DNA of 64,000 nucleotides from Mariannaea sp. PMI_226 (GCA_024336345.1 JANFOG010000006.1:1674001-1738000); one strand, 5' to 3'. Numbered from the stretch's first letter, positions 45,916-58,287 are shown. Notes: a model not told the origin generated them from the sequence alone. Numbers and translations are program-made.

Positions 45916-47357
45916 AGTATATGCGAAAAGGCAGAAATTTTCTGTTGAATTGGAGAGGTAGACTAGTTACATGTATAACTTGGTCTCCCCGGTTCGTCTT
46001 CTTGCGACGATGTTGTCGTTCAGGATAGTCTCGAGGAGGGCCGAGTTAGCTTTTTCATGATACTTTTAAGCTAAACAATATGCTCAACATAGCAGAACAT
46101 CGTGAAAGATTGAACATTACTTTGCCTTTCTTTGGTCGAGTCATAGCTGAAAAACGGAAAATGATTTTGGGTCAGGGGCTATTTCCAACAGACCTGAAAG
46201 CATCTGAAAATTGAAACCTAGATACATGAATATTCGGCCCGTATATTTTTTCAAAACAATCTTCCCAGAAATAAGAATATCTACATCCCAAAAGCTTCTT
46301 TTCAACGGAAATATCTGTAGCCGTTCTGACTGTCCCCTGCGCTGGACTTCGACGCTTGTAGGTATGTGAGCATGGCCACACCATGCCACGTATTTGTAAT
46401 AATTGCCAGTAGATCACCGTAATGCTCTGGCTAAACTTAGGGCAAGGGGTCTTTAATAATATTCCTCATTAGCCAATTTCAGTCTTTCTTCTGCAAACAT
46501 ATGCCATTTGCTTTACTTCGCAAAGCTTCGATTTGATGTTTCATTTCCGGCGCACGCCTATCAATCCTTAGTGCAAGTGTTTTGGCCTTTAGTAGTATGC
46601 GGAGAGTAATTTTGGACTTTGATTGTTGTTTCAGGCCGTCTCATTTTGGCGTCCCTGGCTTTCTGTACACCTCCAAGAAAGTCGAAACTTTTTTATTTCC
46701 TTTTCCTTTTCCTGTGCTCATAAGTGAGTATGAGTGTTCGACTTGTATTCGAGCAGCCAAGAGTTGATCTATTATTGGGTTTGATGCTGGGTGACTTCTA
46801 TGCATGCACCAAGGGAATATTGCCTCAAGCGGCTAGCTAGATCGTCTATGTAAGCCAATAGACTTAACATTTTTTATTGCTAGCTGAAAGAAAAGGTGAA
46901 ACAGCTCTTTTACATAGATGTGGACCTCACTTTTTATTGAATTATATAGTGTCGTTGTCTAGTTACAGGTCTATATATCTATATCCAGATAGGCCAGCAT
47001 TTTAATATTATTATTATGACAGTGTCACGTGAAACCCTGGCTTCGCACAATGCGACCAGACTGTGACTTATATCGCCTGTGATCCTTCGTTCCGGCCAAT
47101 TTTTTCCCCGTCGTCTATATGGCCGCAAGCGGGTAAGTCAGTCAGTTATACCACGGTCGCTGTTATATTCCATATTACCCGGAATGCTGACGCGCTAGTG
47201 CTTACGCCAGCCTCATCCCAGCGCGCCCAACACTTCACTTATCCTGATCCTGGATGGTCAGCAGATGACGTTTATCAACTCGCTGATCGCCTTGCTATTT
47301 ACTCTCCATCACCTTGGATGACTTGAGAAGGAAAAAAAAACAACTTTTCTTCTTGGA
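45916..47357. other. gene-free 1.4 kb
   Basis: No gene seen on either strand. A purine/pyrimidine-skewed stretch at 46,660-46,720 and AT-rich parts near 46,860-47,020 are the only features. Confidence 0.5.
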
Positions 47358-49317
47358 ATGAGTATCAATCCTCCTAGGTTCAGCCGGTTTCTCTACTTCA
47401 CTCGAAAAATGGCGACAGCAACGGCAAAATCCCATGCGCTTCGCCCGACAGTGGCTGTCATTGGTGCTGGTGAGACTTACACGTCATCATAACACCAAAG
47501 CGTTCATAATAACGGGCGAGCTAATGAAAATAACCAGGACCGACTGGCCTGTCCATGCTGAAAACCCTTCGTGAAGATGGATTTGATGCCACGCTCTTTG
47601 AAAGGCGAACTCGAGTTGGTGGACTATGGTCGTATACTGAAGATGAAAGCATGACCACGGCTCTTCCAAGTATGGCCATCCTAAAAAGCCATTACAATGT
47701 TCATTTCCAGATGTCTTACCATTGATACATGCAGATACGACCGCCAACATCAGCAAGTATACGTGTGGCTTCACCGACTTTCCAATGCCTGACCGTAAGT
47801 TTCGAAACCTTACATGGGGCAGCCAAACGCCGTACAGATACCGAAAAAAAAAGGTCTCTAACAGTTGCTAACAAGATTGAAAAAAAAAAAGATTACCCCC
47901 CGTTTCTCAGCCAAAGCGAATTTCAAGAGTTCTTAGAGTCGTATAGTACACACTTCGGTCTCGAAAAGCATACATGTCTCGGGGCAGCCGTAACCAAAGT
48001 GGAACGAAGTGCCGATGACACCAAGTGGCGAGTAGAAATAGCGAAAGACGGAAATTCCGAAAGCAGAGAGTTCGATAAGGTTGTTTGTAGTCACGGCTAT
48101 CAGACCAAGGCCAAAGCACCAACTTTCAAAGGTCAAGATGAATTCCAAGGTCGAATCATTCATGCACAGCAATTTCGAAGGTATGATGGTACCTATTAGT
48201 GAAAGACTATCTTGAGTTTATAAGAACTGACTGTCATAGACCTGAGGACTTCAAGGACAAGAACGTCGTTTTCGTAGGAATGAGCTCTACGGCAAGTGAT
48301 ATCATTCCCGAAGTTGTCCCACATGCTGCAAAGGTCTACGTCTCTCACCGCCGCGGCACTTGGATATTCGGTCGCTGGCGCAACGGGCTTCCAACCGATC
48401 TACTCGTCAACTACTCGCGGCGACAAATAGGCTACCTCATGCAGAACTGGTTTCCCGACATGAGTGCCAAGCTGAGCAAGATGGGGACAACATTTCTGAT
48501 GAAGAAGTACGGGGAGCTTGATCCTGCTTGGCGCCTGCTTGAGGATGCGCCACCGCTCTCCTTGTCACTTACGGCTTGCATGGACGTCATGATAGATCTT
48601 CTCCGCGAGGGTAAGATTACGTCTTTGCATGCTATAGACAGCTTCCTAGGTGGGAAGAAGATACGATTCACGGATGGAACTATCCTCGACGACATCGATG
48701 CAGTGGTCTTCTGCACTGGCTATCGTGCTGACTTCAGCATCATCCCGTTTGTGGAACACAGCTCTCCGAAAAGCGATGCCAATGGAAATGCATACGGTGG
48801 CCTGCCGATTCCTCGTCTGTACATGAACATTTTCCCGCCAAAGTACGCTGACAGCATGGCAATTCTTACATCGTCAACCTACGGCAAGAATAACGGCTTT
48901 TCGTTTGCCGATGTCATTTCCATGGCCATCAGTAACATTTGGCGAGGTGTTAGTACTGACATGATCCCCTCGACTCCTGAGGAAATGGATCGTGCTATTG
49001 ATGCTCACCATCAATGGGTTGCGGGACGATGGACAAAAGAGAACACGACTGATGTCTGTGCTGTGAAGCAGTGGGAGTTCCAAGGGTTCTTGCACCAAGC
49101 TGCCGGTACAGGCCTCGAGAATCTCGGCTGGGGATGGAAGGGATGGTGGGCATGGCTGAAGGACCCCAAGATGAACTATCTGATGCGGCACGGCGTCGAA
49201 ACTGCATATGCATTCCGATATTTTGAGACGGGAAAGAGACCTACATGGCCTGGTGCGCGGGCGGCGATCATACACACCAACGAGCTGGTGAAGAAGCTGA
49301 AAGCCGAGGGTAATTAA
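47358..49317 (+). CDS. flavin-containing monooxygenase
   Basis: Five exons. From the ATG at 47409: 47409-47469, 47538-47669, 47735-47794, 47892-48180 and 48240-49317, giving 539 residues. An in-frame ATG at 47358 would add 17 residues (MSINPPRFSRFLYFTRK), which could be a mitochondrial-type presequence. FAD motif VAVIGAGPTGLSML spans intron 1. The FMO signature FxGxxxHxxxF is FQGRIIHAQQF. The NADP motif is VVFVGMSSTASDI, and FCTGYRADF is the conserved C-terminal ATGY-like motif. These place it in the FMO/Baeyer-Villiger superfamily, which oxygenates S, N or carbonyl groups with NADPH. The substrate is unknown. Exon 4 starts after a long A run with an AAAAG acceptor, which is weak but keeps the frame (HYPPFLSQ). 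Confidence 0.87.
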
Positions 49318-51048
49318 GTCTGCCTCCAGTGGTATTCACAAACACATCCCCCTACATCACTCATTCGCCTAAACAATTTCTTTTCAGCATCAATCTCACT
49401 CTGGCCCTGACCATTGCCGGCTCTGTTCGGTTAAGGGTGCAAGCACCACACGAAGGCTATAAGTACATACGACCTCGATCAAGGAAGATGCATCAAATCC
49501 TAGTTTCTGGATGCAGTTGCAGTTTGTATGATTTTACAAATACGTAGTGCCCCCCTCAGCTTGGTAGTCTAACCCCTACTTAGATATTATAGTACCATTC
49601 CATCAAAGCGACCATTCAAGTTCAGGGCAAGATGTAGCTAACGTACTCAACATCGTGATGTGGTAGGAATTTGACTCGCATGCCTCATGACTCTCTGTCC
49701 TCAAAATCCTGCTTTGATATGAGACAGCTCATCCTGTTTGGAAATCGCCACGATACCTGAGTCTTCTCTCGCGTCACATGCATGAGGAGAGAATATTTGA
49801 GTATGTCTTGCCAATAACCTAGAAACGACTAGACAGGCCGACTGGTGCCATGGTCATTAAACGGCGACTCAGGTGCCATTAAAAGCCTCATACTATCTTG
49901 GCTGTTCAGATGACATATCACTTCTCATTTTTGCAGCCCAGACAGTGTGCTGGCCATGATTGAACTGCCCTCCGCGGAAAAGGGGTCGTGGAACAACATG
50001 CCAGGCCGTGTCTCGGTATTCTGCCGAAGTAATCACACCGCCTCCCTGCCGCTACTGACATCACATCCGTTTACTTCCTTGATCAGGCACCAAACACATA
50101 TACACTTATGGTGCGCACTCGCATTGGAGATTGTGCTGGAGAAAGATATTTGCTTTCTTGACCATTCCGAGCTTATTGACAATGGTTCCCATCTTAATTT
50201 CACAACTATTTCTTCTTTAGCAGTTTGTGCCAATTGAATCGCGCGACGCTTGTAGAGACAATGACGCCCGAACGTTCTGCTCTCCTAGGTTCAAGGTATG
50301 AAGATATTGCCCAGCACCGTTGGAGAATCGACCTCGCTTAGGATTCGTGTTTCTCCCAAATTCTCTCATGTCGTACATTAGCCATGTGTGTTATGCGTGC
50401 TCAACCGTTTTAAGGCAGATTGTTTGGCAATGTGAAACATGATCAGCCAGCTGAAACTGCAAGGAAACACACGGGAGCAACGGTTGGTTTGACTTGTAAT
50501 GCAGATAGGGAGTAAAATAAATCAGACAGCGTATTGACGTATCAGTATATTGGCAAATTATCGTCTCGTCCGTTCGGTGTGCAGTAGTTTGATTCGCATC
50601 ATAATGTTACACTTGCCTAGCAACGTGATGCGACTGCAGTCAAGTTTGAGCCTTGGAAGAATCATTGGTAAGAAACTATGGCCAATCTGTTGAGCTTCTG
50701 TGTAAGGCCTCTAGGCTTCATTGTCAAGGTCTGACAACTTGTACAGAAGCCGTGGATAACCTCAATAGCGTAGCTCTTCCCTTGAGACATGTCTGAAGCA
50801 GATCTTCAATGTCTGCTGATGCCTAACGCGCCAAGTTATTGAGAAGAATAAGAAAACCGAAAGAATAGGGCCGACCAGTCTAAAAAGCAAGCTTCTTGAC
50901 ACGGCGTTTGTTGTCTTTGGAGAACTATAAAATATATCTTTTTAGCCCTGAATACTGATACAACATGACATTCACCTTTTCTATCATCCCTCCTTGTCTA
51001 GATATCAAAACTCCTATCATCGAATCCTTCATCAAAGTTCTATTCAAC
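49318..51048. other. gene-free 1.7 kb
   Basis: No gene seen. Its right end contains the promoter of the small secreted protein, with a good TATA box. Confidence 0.5.
50926..50932 (+). promoter_or_regulatory. TATA box
   Basis: TATAAAA about 120 bp upstream of the ATG at 51049, with a pyrimidine-rich ATCATCC/CTCC stretch between. This supports the otherwise hidden secreted-protein gene. Confidence 0.55.
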
Positions 51049-51406
51049 ATGAAGCTTCTTGCTGCACTAATTCTGGCCGCTGGGACCGGTAACTGTTCGT
51101 AATTACCGCTACTTGTCGAATATCTACTCATGACTAACTTTTCTTCACCTAGTCTTTGTTGCTGCTACGTGCAAATGGCACCAATGCTGGGAGATCACCC
51201 ACGATGGAGCCGCAACCGGTTGGAAAGGGAGCGAGAAGTGCGAAGACAAGTGCCCAAGTGGGAGGTGGCGAGACCGCACCTTTGCCTTCCCCGATAGCTG
51301 GGGGTGTCGTTTGGATGTTGATGATGATGTTGACACAGCCGTCGCGTTTTCTTCATGCTGCTTTGCACAAGGCGCTGGATATAAGTATGCCAATTATGAC
51401 TGCTAA
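51049..51406 (+). CDS. small secreted cysteine-rich protein (8 Cys), effector-like
   Basis: Two exons, 51049-51088 and 51153-51406, give 97 residues. The first exon has just 13 codons and a GTAACT donor; the second begins after CTAG and has no ATG of its own, so simple ORF calling misses the gene. Residues 1-18 are a signal peptide (MKLLAALILAAGTVFVAA), split by the intron. The mature part of about 79 residues contains eight cysteines (TCKWHQCW, KCEDKC, WGCRL, SSCCF, and the terminal DC) and acidic and aromatic stretches. That pattern suits four disulfides in a compact extracellular protein. A TATAAAA lies about 120 bp upstream. I do not recognise the family. The high Cys density, secretion signal and isolated gene-poor setting are typical of effectors or antimicrobial-type proteins, but this is inference. 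Confidence 0.78.
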
Positions 51407-52199
51407 GTTGGTTATCAGAACAATTGATGGAATTGGGATTATTGTTGAAATTCTTTTTACAGCAGCGGGAAGCTGGTTTGTTCTTCAGGCTAGAAGTCTG
51501 CTATTACCAACTTACGCATCTGCGCTCGACAGGTGTAGTCGCAGAACCGACATCTAGCGTTCGATTGATCGGGCCGAACACCGCGTATTTATTTAGGTAG
51601 ATCAGATCCTCTGAATAAATCTCTTCAGCTAGACCTCTTTGGCACAAAGTAATGGATCTCACGAGCTTCACCTTACCAAAGCTAATACATATGTTTAGAG
51701 CTATAAAATAGCCGAAACGTAAAGACTATCATTAACATTATAATTACGAGGAGTTCATTAGCCATTACTCTCACTATTTCGACAAAGGATTGGTTTAGGT
51801 ATAGTCTCTCGCAACTAGTCACTAGATTATGACTTTAGAATGAATATTCGACGAGAAGGTCAGTAATCTACCGCCTACTTATTCCAGAGCACTATATTAA
51901 CACATTGATCAACGGAATCAAACGGGCGTGACAGTGGCCTCGTTCCAAGCATTGGTGCAAAGCGAAGCATGGTTAAATAGATGAGTGATCAGTTAACTAG
52001 AAAAGGCGAGAAGAAAAAGAACAAGACGAGAATGCAATATACTTGTATTTTTTACTGTTAATTTTACGATGAGATTGCAACTGAATACAACAATATCGAG
52101 GTAATGGAGAGGAGAGCGCAAAAGGTTAAGAGAGAGCACAGGAAAATCACAGCCAGATCCCTCCGTTTATACAAAAGCTAAGCAGGTGAGGCATGCATC
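51407..52199. other. gene-free, AT-rich stretch
   Basis: No gene seen. The AT-rich composition and the many CTA/TAG words after 51,600 suggest mutated repeat sequence, but I cannot name a parent element. Confidence 0.45.
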
Positions 52200-52700
52200 T
52201 GCCCTCACAAGCTAGATCTCCCTATTCAATACTAACTGCCCCTAGTTTCTTTGAAGAGGAAAAGAACCGGCATCTCATTCGCTGGTCCCAGAAAGGAGAC
52301 TCGTTCATTGTCCCGGATGAGGATGAGTTCGCCAACAGCCTGCGTTTGGAATGTTTCGAGCATAAAAACTACGCATCCTTGTGCGCCAACTTAATATGTG
52401 TGTCTTACACAAGCAAGTCGATCTTACTGACAACTCCTTGAGGGCTAATGAGCGAAAGAAAAAGACCCCTGGCGAGAAGTCCAATCTTTACTTCCGTTGT
52501 GATCATACTCCTAGATCTAATCGATCACTCTTCGGGTACCGACCTCACTTCCATTCCCGTCACAACCGCGAGGCTAGTCAAGTTACGGAGTTGATTGGTA
52601 GCTTAAATGCCAATAAATACTCGAGCCTCAAGTAAGAACTGAAGAAGAAACCGCAAAAGAAGGTATCACAGCTCATCAAGGACTACAACGTCACTAAGTA
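52200..52700 (+). pseudogene. heat-shock-factor-type DNA-binding domain relic
   Basis: A clear HSF-type domain can be read: FFEEEKNRHLIRWSQKGDSF, then IVPDEDEFANSLRLECFEHK, NYAS. At about 52378-52381 one base is missing, and the following RQLNM core, NSLRANERKKKTPGEKSNLY and FRCDHTP continue in another frame. Stop codons at 52633 and 52699 then interrupt the region where the coiled-coil oligomerisation domain would lie (ELKKKPQKK, LIKDYNVTK). There is no usable start; upstream of FFEEE only an acceptor-like CCTAG is seen. HSF-domain proteins are transcription factors of the Hsf1/Sfl1/Skn7 type. This copy is inactive as written. Confidence 0.8.
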
Positions 52701-52753
52701 AAGGACGAAAGATCTGATGCTATGGTATTCTCTTCAATTGACGCCAGTGTTTT

Positions 52754-53852
52754 CTACAAGTTTGGGCTTTGGCGAGTTCCACCGCGACCTCGACTCGCAG
52801 TTTTTGCAAGGACTACATGTCTGGCCAACAACAACACTTCGTTGTCCTTGGGGTCAATAATGAAACAATCCACATCGTATCTTCCCTGCCTCACAACATT
52901 GGAGTGGGTTCGTACCAAAACCCACTCTAGTTGCTGTGGAATTGGCTTTTTATACTCGATGGTGATGTTCAACGTCGCAACTTCATAGCGTAATACGAGG
53001 TCGTCGTCAAGAGTGAACGGCGGTTGCAAGCCCTATCTCTGAAGTCAGAATGGTTGTTCAACTTTTAGAGCAACATCTATAACTGTAAGGCATACAAGGT
53101 CCACAATCCAAGTTAACTCATGAATACCAAGCGGCAGACTCTCAGCGGTCCGGATGAAGACATCGCGAATGTTACCGCCGGCATGATGTCCCCATACACC
53201 TTTGCCATCGGATGGGCTGGAACGTGGAGACCACCAGCGGAACTTTCTTGTCATGGGTAGATAATTCATAAACGGAACGTCTATTTGCGAACAATCTTTC
53301 TCACGGTCTGGTAAGTTCGCCAATGCTGGGGATGAAATCTGCTGTGAAAGTCCATCCGTCGGATCATTGGTTCTAAATGTGAAAATTGCCAAAACGGATG
53401 TTATCTTAACTGGTGGTATATCCGGTATTGAATCAGGCTGAGTACTACCGGCGAGTTCAACCTTGATGACTATCTGGCGACTGGTATTGGACACCAAGCC
53501 ACAGGTCAGGTTCACCTGCCCGGATAGCATGTTTCTAAAGAATTGGATGTAGCTGCTGATAACGTGAGTTTTCGAATTGGAAGGGAAATTGGTCGAGATG
53601 AATTGTTCTGCTGCGTTGAGGGCGATTGCATTGATATAACCTCCGGATATATGCCTGCGTGAATGGTTATTGTCTAGTTGGGACGAAGCTTGGGGCGCAA
53701 GCCACCACTTACCCAGCAAAGCAGAAGTCTTCTTTTACCACGATAGCATAGCTTGACTTCCCAATTTGATCATCAGACACAGCTTTAACGGTAAAAACAC
53801 CTCTCATAGAAACAGCTTCTGCATCTTGTTGAGTTGTTTGCGAACTGGCCAT
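52754..53852 (-). CDS. acyl-CoA thioesterase-like protein (double hot-dog)
   Basis: Three exons on the minus strand, 53852-53713, 53654-53096 and 53032-52754, give 325 residues. The N-terminal hot-dog has FCFAGHISGGYINAIALNAA (the GG-Y motif) and SSYIQFFRNMLSGQ. The second has FRWWSPRSSPSDGKGVWGHH, RDVFIRTAESLP and, after intron 2, EWVLVRTHSNVVRQGRYDVD with LLLARHVVLAK. This is the pattern of the fungal/bacterial thioesterase-like superfamily (4HBT_3 type). These enzymes hydrolyse acyl-CoA or related thioesters. Intron 2 (53033-53095) is 63 nt, has a GTATGC donor, a CTGAC branch-like site and a TAG acceptor, and carries two in-frame stops. Without it the gene would look like two abutting frames. 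It converges on the HSF relic. Confidence 0.8.
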
Positions 53853-56049
53853 TTTACTATGAATCAGACCCAGAGATGCCCCGAATTCAACGGTTTAGAG
53901 CGAATTAGAAAGTGAGGTATACGGCAAGATCGAGTTAACTGGTCAATTGATGCGCAGGCAAACAGGTTAATTTGAGGACAGAACTGAGCAATGGTCTGTT
54001 CTCTTTTCAGCTATTTGTTATTACCCGTACTGTATTGTACGTGTTGACCACAATGAAGCCTAGTCACGGGTACATGTACCCGCTTACGGCTCCTGACTCC
54101 CATGTGCGCAGGCTGCGTAGTGTCAAGACGCTTACTTCTCCCCGTTAAGATGTGATATTATTTTAACCTCGTACAGTAGCCGACACCAATCATTGGCATC
54201 ACAGCCATGAGGTATACGTATCTTCCTGCTTTTCACGGCTTGCGCGTCTGGCTTCCACTTGTTACCGTCAGACGATGATTTCCGTCCCAAGAAATATGAG
54301 AGGTTCCTGATCTTTGTCCGTGAGCATTCGAGAAAGATCTTCCGTTGCGCTATCCACTTTCTATATAGAAACAGAAAGTACTCAACTGCTTCGGCTACCT
54401 GGTCACATCCGCAGAAGTCCGATCCCACTACGCCAAGTCTGCGGAGGAAGCCATTGAGCCTCGTCATGCTGGTGCGTAGTCGCACCAGAATATCCGATTA
54501 GTTTTCGTTCTAGCTGGTCGTATTGTTCTGTGCAAAAATAGCTTCCTCTTTCTCTATCATTGAACGATCTGGCGATAGTGGATTAATAAATGCAAACTGA
54601 TTGTATGAATTCCGTAACCTCTGGCTGTCCAAAAAGCTAGTGCATTGAAGCCATCTTCATACAGTCTCCTCAACCGTTGCTCTACGCAAACACTCATCTT
54701 ATTTTTAAGCCCCACCGCCAAGGCACTGGATCAAGCTATAGGTGTAATTGACAATGGACTTAGTCCTTTTTTAAATTAGCTATGTAGAGAGAAATCTAGG
54801 TCGTCTTCTAGCACCTAGAACTGCAGGTCCGGGACTTATTCTACTAAGAGTATCTCATCAATGAGCAGCTTTGGGGATGGTCTCTCAAGTCATTGTGGAA
54901 AGTAAGCGGAAGCCCAAGACGAAATACTCTAAGACGAATTATTAGCTATGGTGGAGGGTCTGAGACTGCCGTACTCCCACAGAATACCTCTGTAGCAACA
55001 AGATGATAATTACATTCTGTCGAGCTACAGGCAGGGGGACAGCGAATTACCTACTGTTACGAACAGTGAATGGAGATGGATTATAGCCAAGTGATAAGAG
55101 ATGAACAGGAAGCGGGACTGTAATTGTTGTTAAGATCTTCTTAGTTGTGTCCTAGCTATTTGTGCATTAGATGCGGATAGAATAGGGCCCTAGAGATACT
55201 AGGTCAGCGTAAACCGTCACCTGGCGTTCCCTTCCTTACGACTCTTTCCTTCACTTCCACTTCTTAAACAAGGGAGCAGAAAAGGTTCACCTATTACTGG
55301 GCAATCCCTCCTTTTCTAATGCTCCTAGAGCTTAAGATATAAGGCCGCTAGCCATATATACCAAAATTGTGAGCAAAAATTGTCCGATTCCAAATCCTTG
55401 CTTTCAAGTCCCTGGATATTAAATATCACTAGTAATATAGTGAAGCACAGTAATGATTCAATTCCCAGCATCAACTTTAAGGGTGCACAATTAGGACTTT
55501 TCATAGGTGGAAGTCCATCCAAATGCAACAATAACTGGAAACAACAGGACAACTACCCATGTTGAAATCACCAAGGTCGTCTTGCATACTTGTTTTCAGT
55601 AATTCTGAGAGGGAGAAGCTTTCAGGAGTGAGCCAGGGACATCGTAGAGCCAAATTTTGCTTCGAGCATAAGACACAAGTGCAGTACCGACCTCAAGCAT
55701 AGAAGAAGATGTTGGAGTTCTCTGGTGCAATTTCGTCTCCCAATATTGCATGGGTTAAATGCCTGTTTTGCAACGGTAGCATGAGCAGCGTGGCGTCAAA
55801 TTGGGAGCTATGTATATATTCATGTAGCCTGCCTTTTAGAGACATTTTGTATAGGCCATGGAGCCTTCTATTTCTGGAGTTTTGCAAGCTATGAAAATGA
55901 AAGAATGTGCGGACGACGTGTCGCAAACCGTAGGCGGGACGGAAAAGGTGCCTCTAATCCTGGATTTGGATTGCCAACAATTGTCCCTTTCGCCAATATG
56001 ATCGCCGTTACACATACTAATTGGCAGTTCTAGTTACATCATATTCGAT
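53853..56049. other. gene-free, relic-like 2.2 kb
   Basis: I see no supportable gene. A minus-strand frame of 117 codons (54132-54485) has no recognisable domain. The stretch 54,720-55,330 is full of CTA/TAG words and TGTTACGAACAGTGAATGGA near 55056, reminiscent of a decayed LTR, but I could not find its partner. One CGGGTAC palindrome lies at 54067. Confidence 0.45.
54067..54082. repeat. palindrome CGGGTACATGTACCCG
   Basis: A perfect 16-bp palindrome, the first of five related copies in 54.0-62.8 kb (consensus CGGGTRCWTGYACCCG). Confidence 0.9.
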
Positions 56050-57192
56050 CTAGGTGTTTGAAGGGACACTGTCGGGATATCTGCCTCCAGCGGTGTCAAA
56101 GATCCGAACCAGGACTGTAAGCCGTTGGAACTCCTCTTCAGTCATATCAACAACCTGTGCATTCTCCACTACTCGGGAAGCAGCAGTAGCGCCAGGAATA
56201 GGAATTATAGTAGGTAGGCCCGGTCGATTACTGTGCATTCGGACCCAGGAGATAGCCAGTTGAGCAGGTGTGCAGCCCTTATCTTTTGCAATCTCCTCGA
56301 CTTGGCGGACAAGTTTGAGATTATGTTCGAATGCGTCAGGTTGGAAACGGGGAAAGTTGACCATGACCCCACGGTCTTTGAGATCTGAAACCTCCTTGAA
56401 TCTCCCAGTGAGCATCTGACTTGTATGTTAGCCGATGACCAGCGACTACATGTGCTCTCACGGAGGGAGACCTTTCGCGAGCCGGGATGTGATAGAAGGT
56501 CAGTAACTCACTCCTCTGCCTATCGGTGCATAGGCCAAGATGGGTATATTGTGCTGGGCACACGCTTTGACGACTCCATTTGTCAAGATATCTGGAGAAA
56601 ACATGCTCATTTCCACCTCAGCAGCACCAATTGTAGCCAGCTTTGACGCTTCGTGAATAGTTTCTGCACTACATTCAGAGAGATATAGAGCACCCAACTT
56701 GCCTGTGTTGATATATTCCTGCTGGATTACGCTATACGTTACCGATAGCGGCGTGTTGGGATCACGACGTGAGGGTGCAAAACCATCAAGCTTCTTGGTA
56801 CCGCCAAGGCTGTTGATGATGTTGTCAAGGCTGCGACGAGTTCCTTCGGGGCTGCCGTCTGGTTTATGAGTGTCGAGGTCCATACCCCCTTTGATGACCA
56901 GAGTCACTTTGTCGGCATCTTCTGGGTACTTTGAGAAGTACGTTTTTAGCAGGGTCATGGAGTTGCAATCTGGTGTTCCATAGAATTCAGCCCCATTCCA
57001 CAGGGTGAGACCGTTGTTTAGGGCTGCCTTCAATGCTTCGATAGCTTGATTCATTGGAGTAGGCACAGGTCGCCAGGTAAAGCCTGATTCAAAGGTCAGC
57101 CAAGGTGATGGGTTGGTCTTTGTTTATTGCTCAGACGGACCCATGAGGCCGTAGCCGATAGGGCCAACTTCCTTGTCAATGACTTGAGGCAT
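56050..57192 (-). CDS. aldo-keto reductase, pyridoxal-reductase-like (AKR8 type)
   Basis: Three exons, 57192-57141, 57083-56512 and 56415-56050, give 329 residues. Donors are GTCCGT and GTGAGT, acceptors CAG. The N-terminus is VGPIGYGLMGFTW, the usual start of this subfamily. WNGAEFYGTPD carries the catalytic Tyr52 and the W-N-G-x-E-F-Y-G signature of pyridoxal reductases; VTLVIKGGMD has the catalytic Lys82. LDGFAPSRRDPNTP, ILAYAPIGRG followed by MLTGRF, and the cofactor segment TIIPIPGATAASRVVEN complete the barrel. Relatives reduce pyridoxal to pyridoxine with NADPH. The usual catalytic His region (ARVD) reads SRRD here, so activity on pyridoxal is an inference. There is no targeting signal. 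Confidence 0.88.
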
Positions 57193-58287
57193 AATGGAAA
57201 TTGTCCTCGGATGGGCAAGAGGCTTTTGAGTGCAGATATGGTGAGGAAAGGTTGGTTTTGAACTTTAGGCAGAGGTACTAAGTCGATTCGAAATTGGGCA
57301 TATTCGATGTCTTTTAAATTGGGCTCTTCGCCTGCACGTTCAGCAACAACATGCATGACGCAACCGATCAATTACTGCAGGGGGTGCGGATTTCGTGCTG
57401 GCGCTGTGGGCCGCATGTAGTTTGAATGGGGCGGGGACTAACGTTTGCATCATGGTCATTTTCGAAGTCACTTCTATTAGCTGTTGACTGGGTAGAGAAA
57501 CCGTAGTGTAGAACGGCTTTACGGATCAGGTTGAAGGGGAGAACATGACTAGTCGTTAGTGGGAATTGCTGTGAGTTGTGGGAAAGACATCAAGGCCGGG
57601 ATCAAGACAGGCTCTGTGTCAAATGAGACATCAGAAGTTCATCGACGCCCTAGGCCCCCACTGGGTGAGAATGCTCTAGCACGCGGGTGCTTGTACCCGA
57701 CGACAACAATGTGCTATCGTGCCTTTGGCTCCATCGGTCTTAAAGCCGTTTATACCGCACCGGATGGATCGGCCCTCCTGCATACAATGTGCGATCTTGA
57801 TACGTGATTCATTTGGTGCAGAGTTGGCTTGGAGGCTTGAACACGGGGTTATGCAGCCATCCACGGAGGACCTAATATCCAGTGAACACGACCAAATGGC
57901 GAATGCGGCCAGTTTTGTGTTGGTGCACAGTCTGTAGTACAAAAAACTGCGCACGCCAAGTGGCCGCTATTTAACGGCTAGGTATTAGTCGTTATAGTCT
58001 ACCTCAAAATACTTGCGTTCTGCTAACGACAAAACGCAGACATTTGTTTATTGAATGATCATACACACTGATTTTCATCCATTTCGCTATCTATAATTAT
58101 GAAACTCTTCACGGTACTAAGCCGTTACCCGTCGTGCTACATGATCAACCAGTTAACATGAGAAATTGAGAATTTGGTACATAATCTTCTACTACTGTGA
58201 GATGCACAAAATGTAATTCTCCTAGACTTGCGTAGGTGGAAAACGGCAAGGACATTATTCCATTTAGCCAGTCTCCCTACCTCATCA
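57193..58287. other. gene-free 1.1 kb with one palindrome
   Basis: No gene found. The CGGGTGCTTGTACCCG copy is at 57684-57699. The left end holds the promoter of the minus-strand reductase gene. Confidence 0.45.
57684..57699. repeat. palindrome copy CGGGTGCTTGTACCCG
   Basis: Second copy of the CGGGTRCWTGYACCCG family; one G:T-type mismatch in the arms. Confidence 0.85.

Noticed and set aside
47063..47326. 87-codon frame before the monooxygenase
   Set aside because: No recognisable features, and no splice connection to the FMO gene.
52754..53029. C-terminal thioesterase frame as an independent gene
   Set aside because: It lacks an ATG and continues the hot-dog domain of the upstream frame after a plausible 63-nt intron.
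54132..54485. 117-codon minus-strand frame
   Set aside because: No domain, no neighbours, and surrounded by degraded sequence; could be a relic but nothing supports a product.
55056..55330. Possible solo LTR (TGTTACGAACAGTGAATGGA)
   Set aside because: No matching end, second LTR or target duplication could be found by eye.
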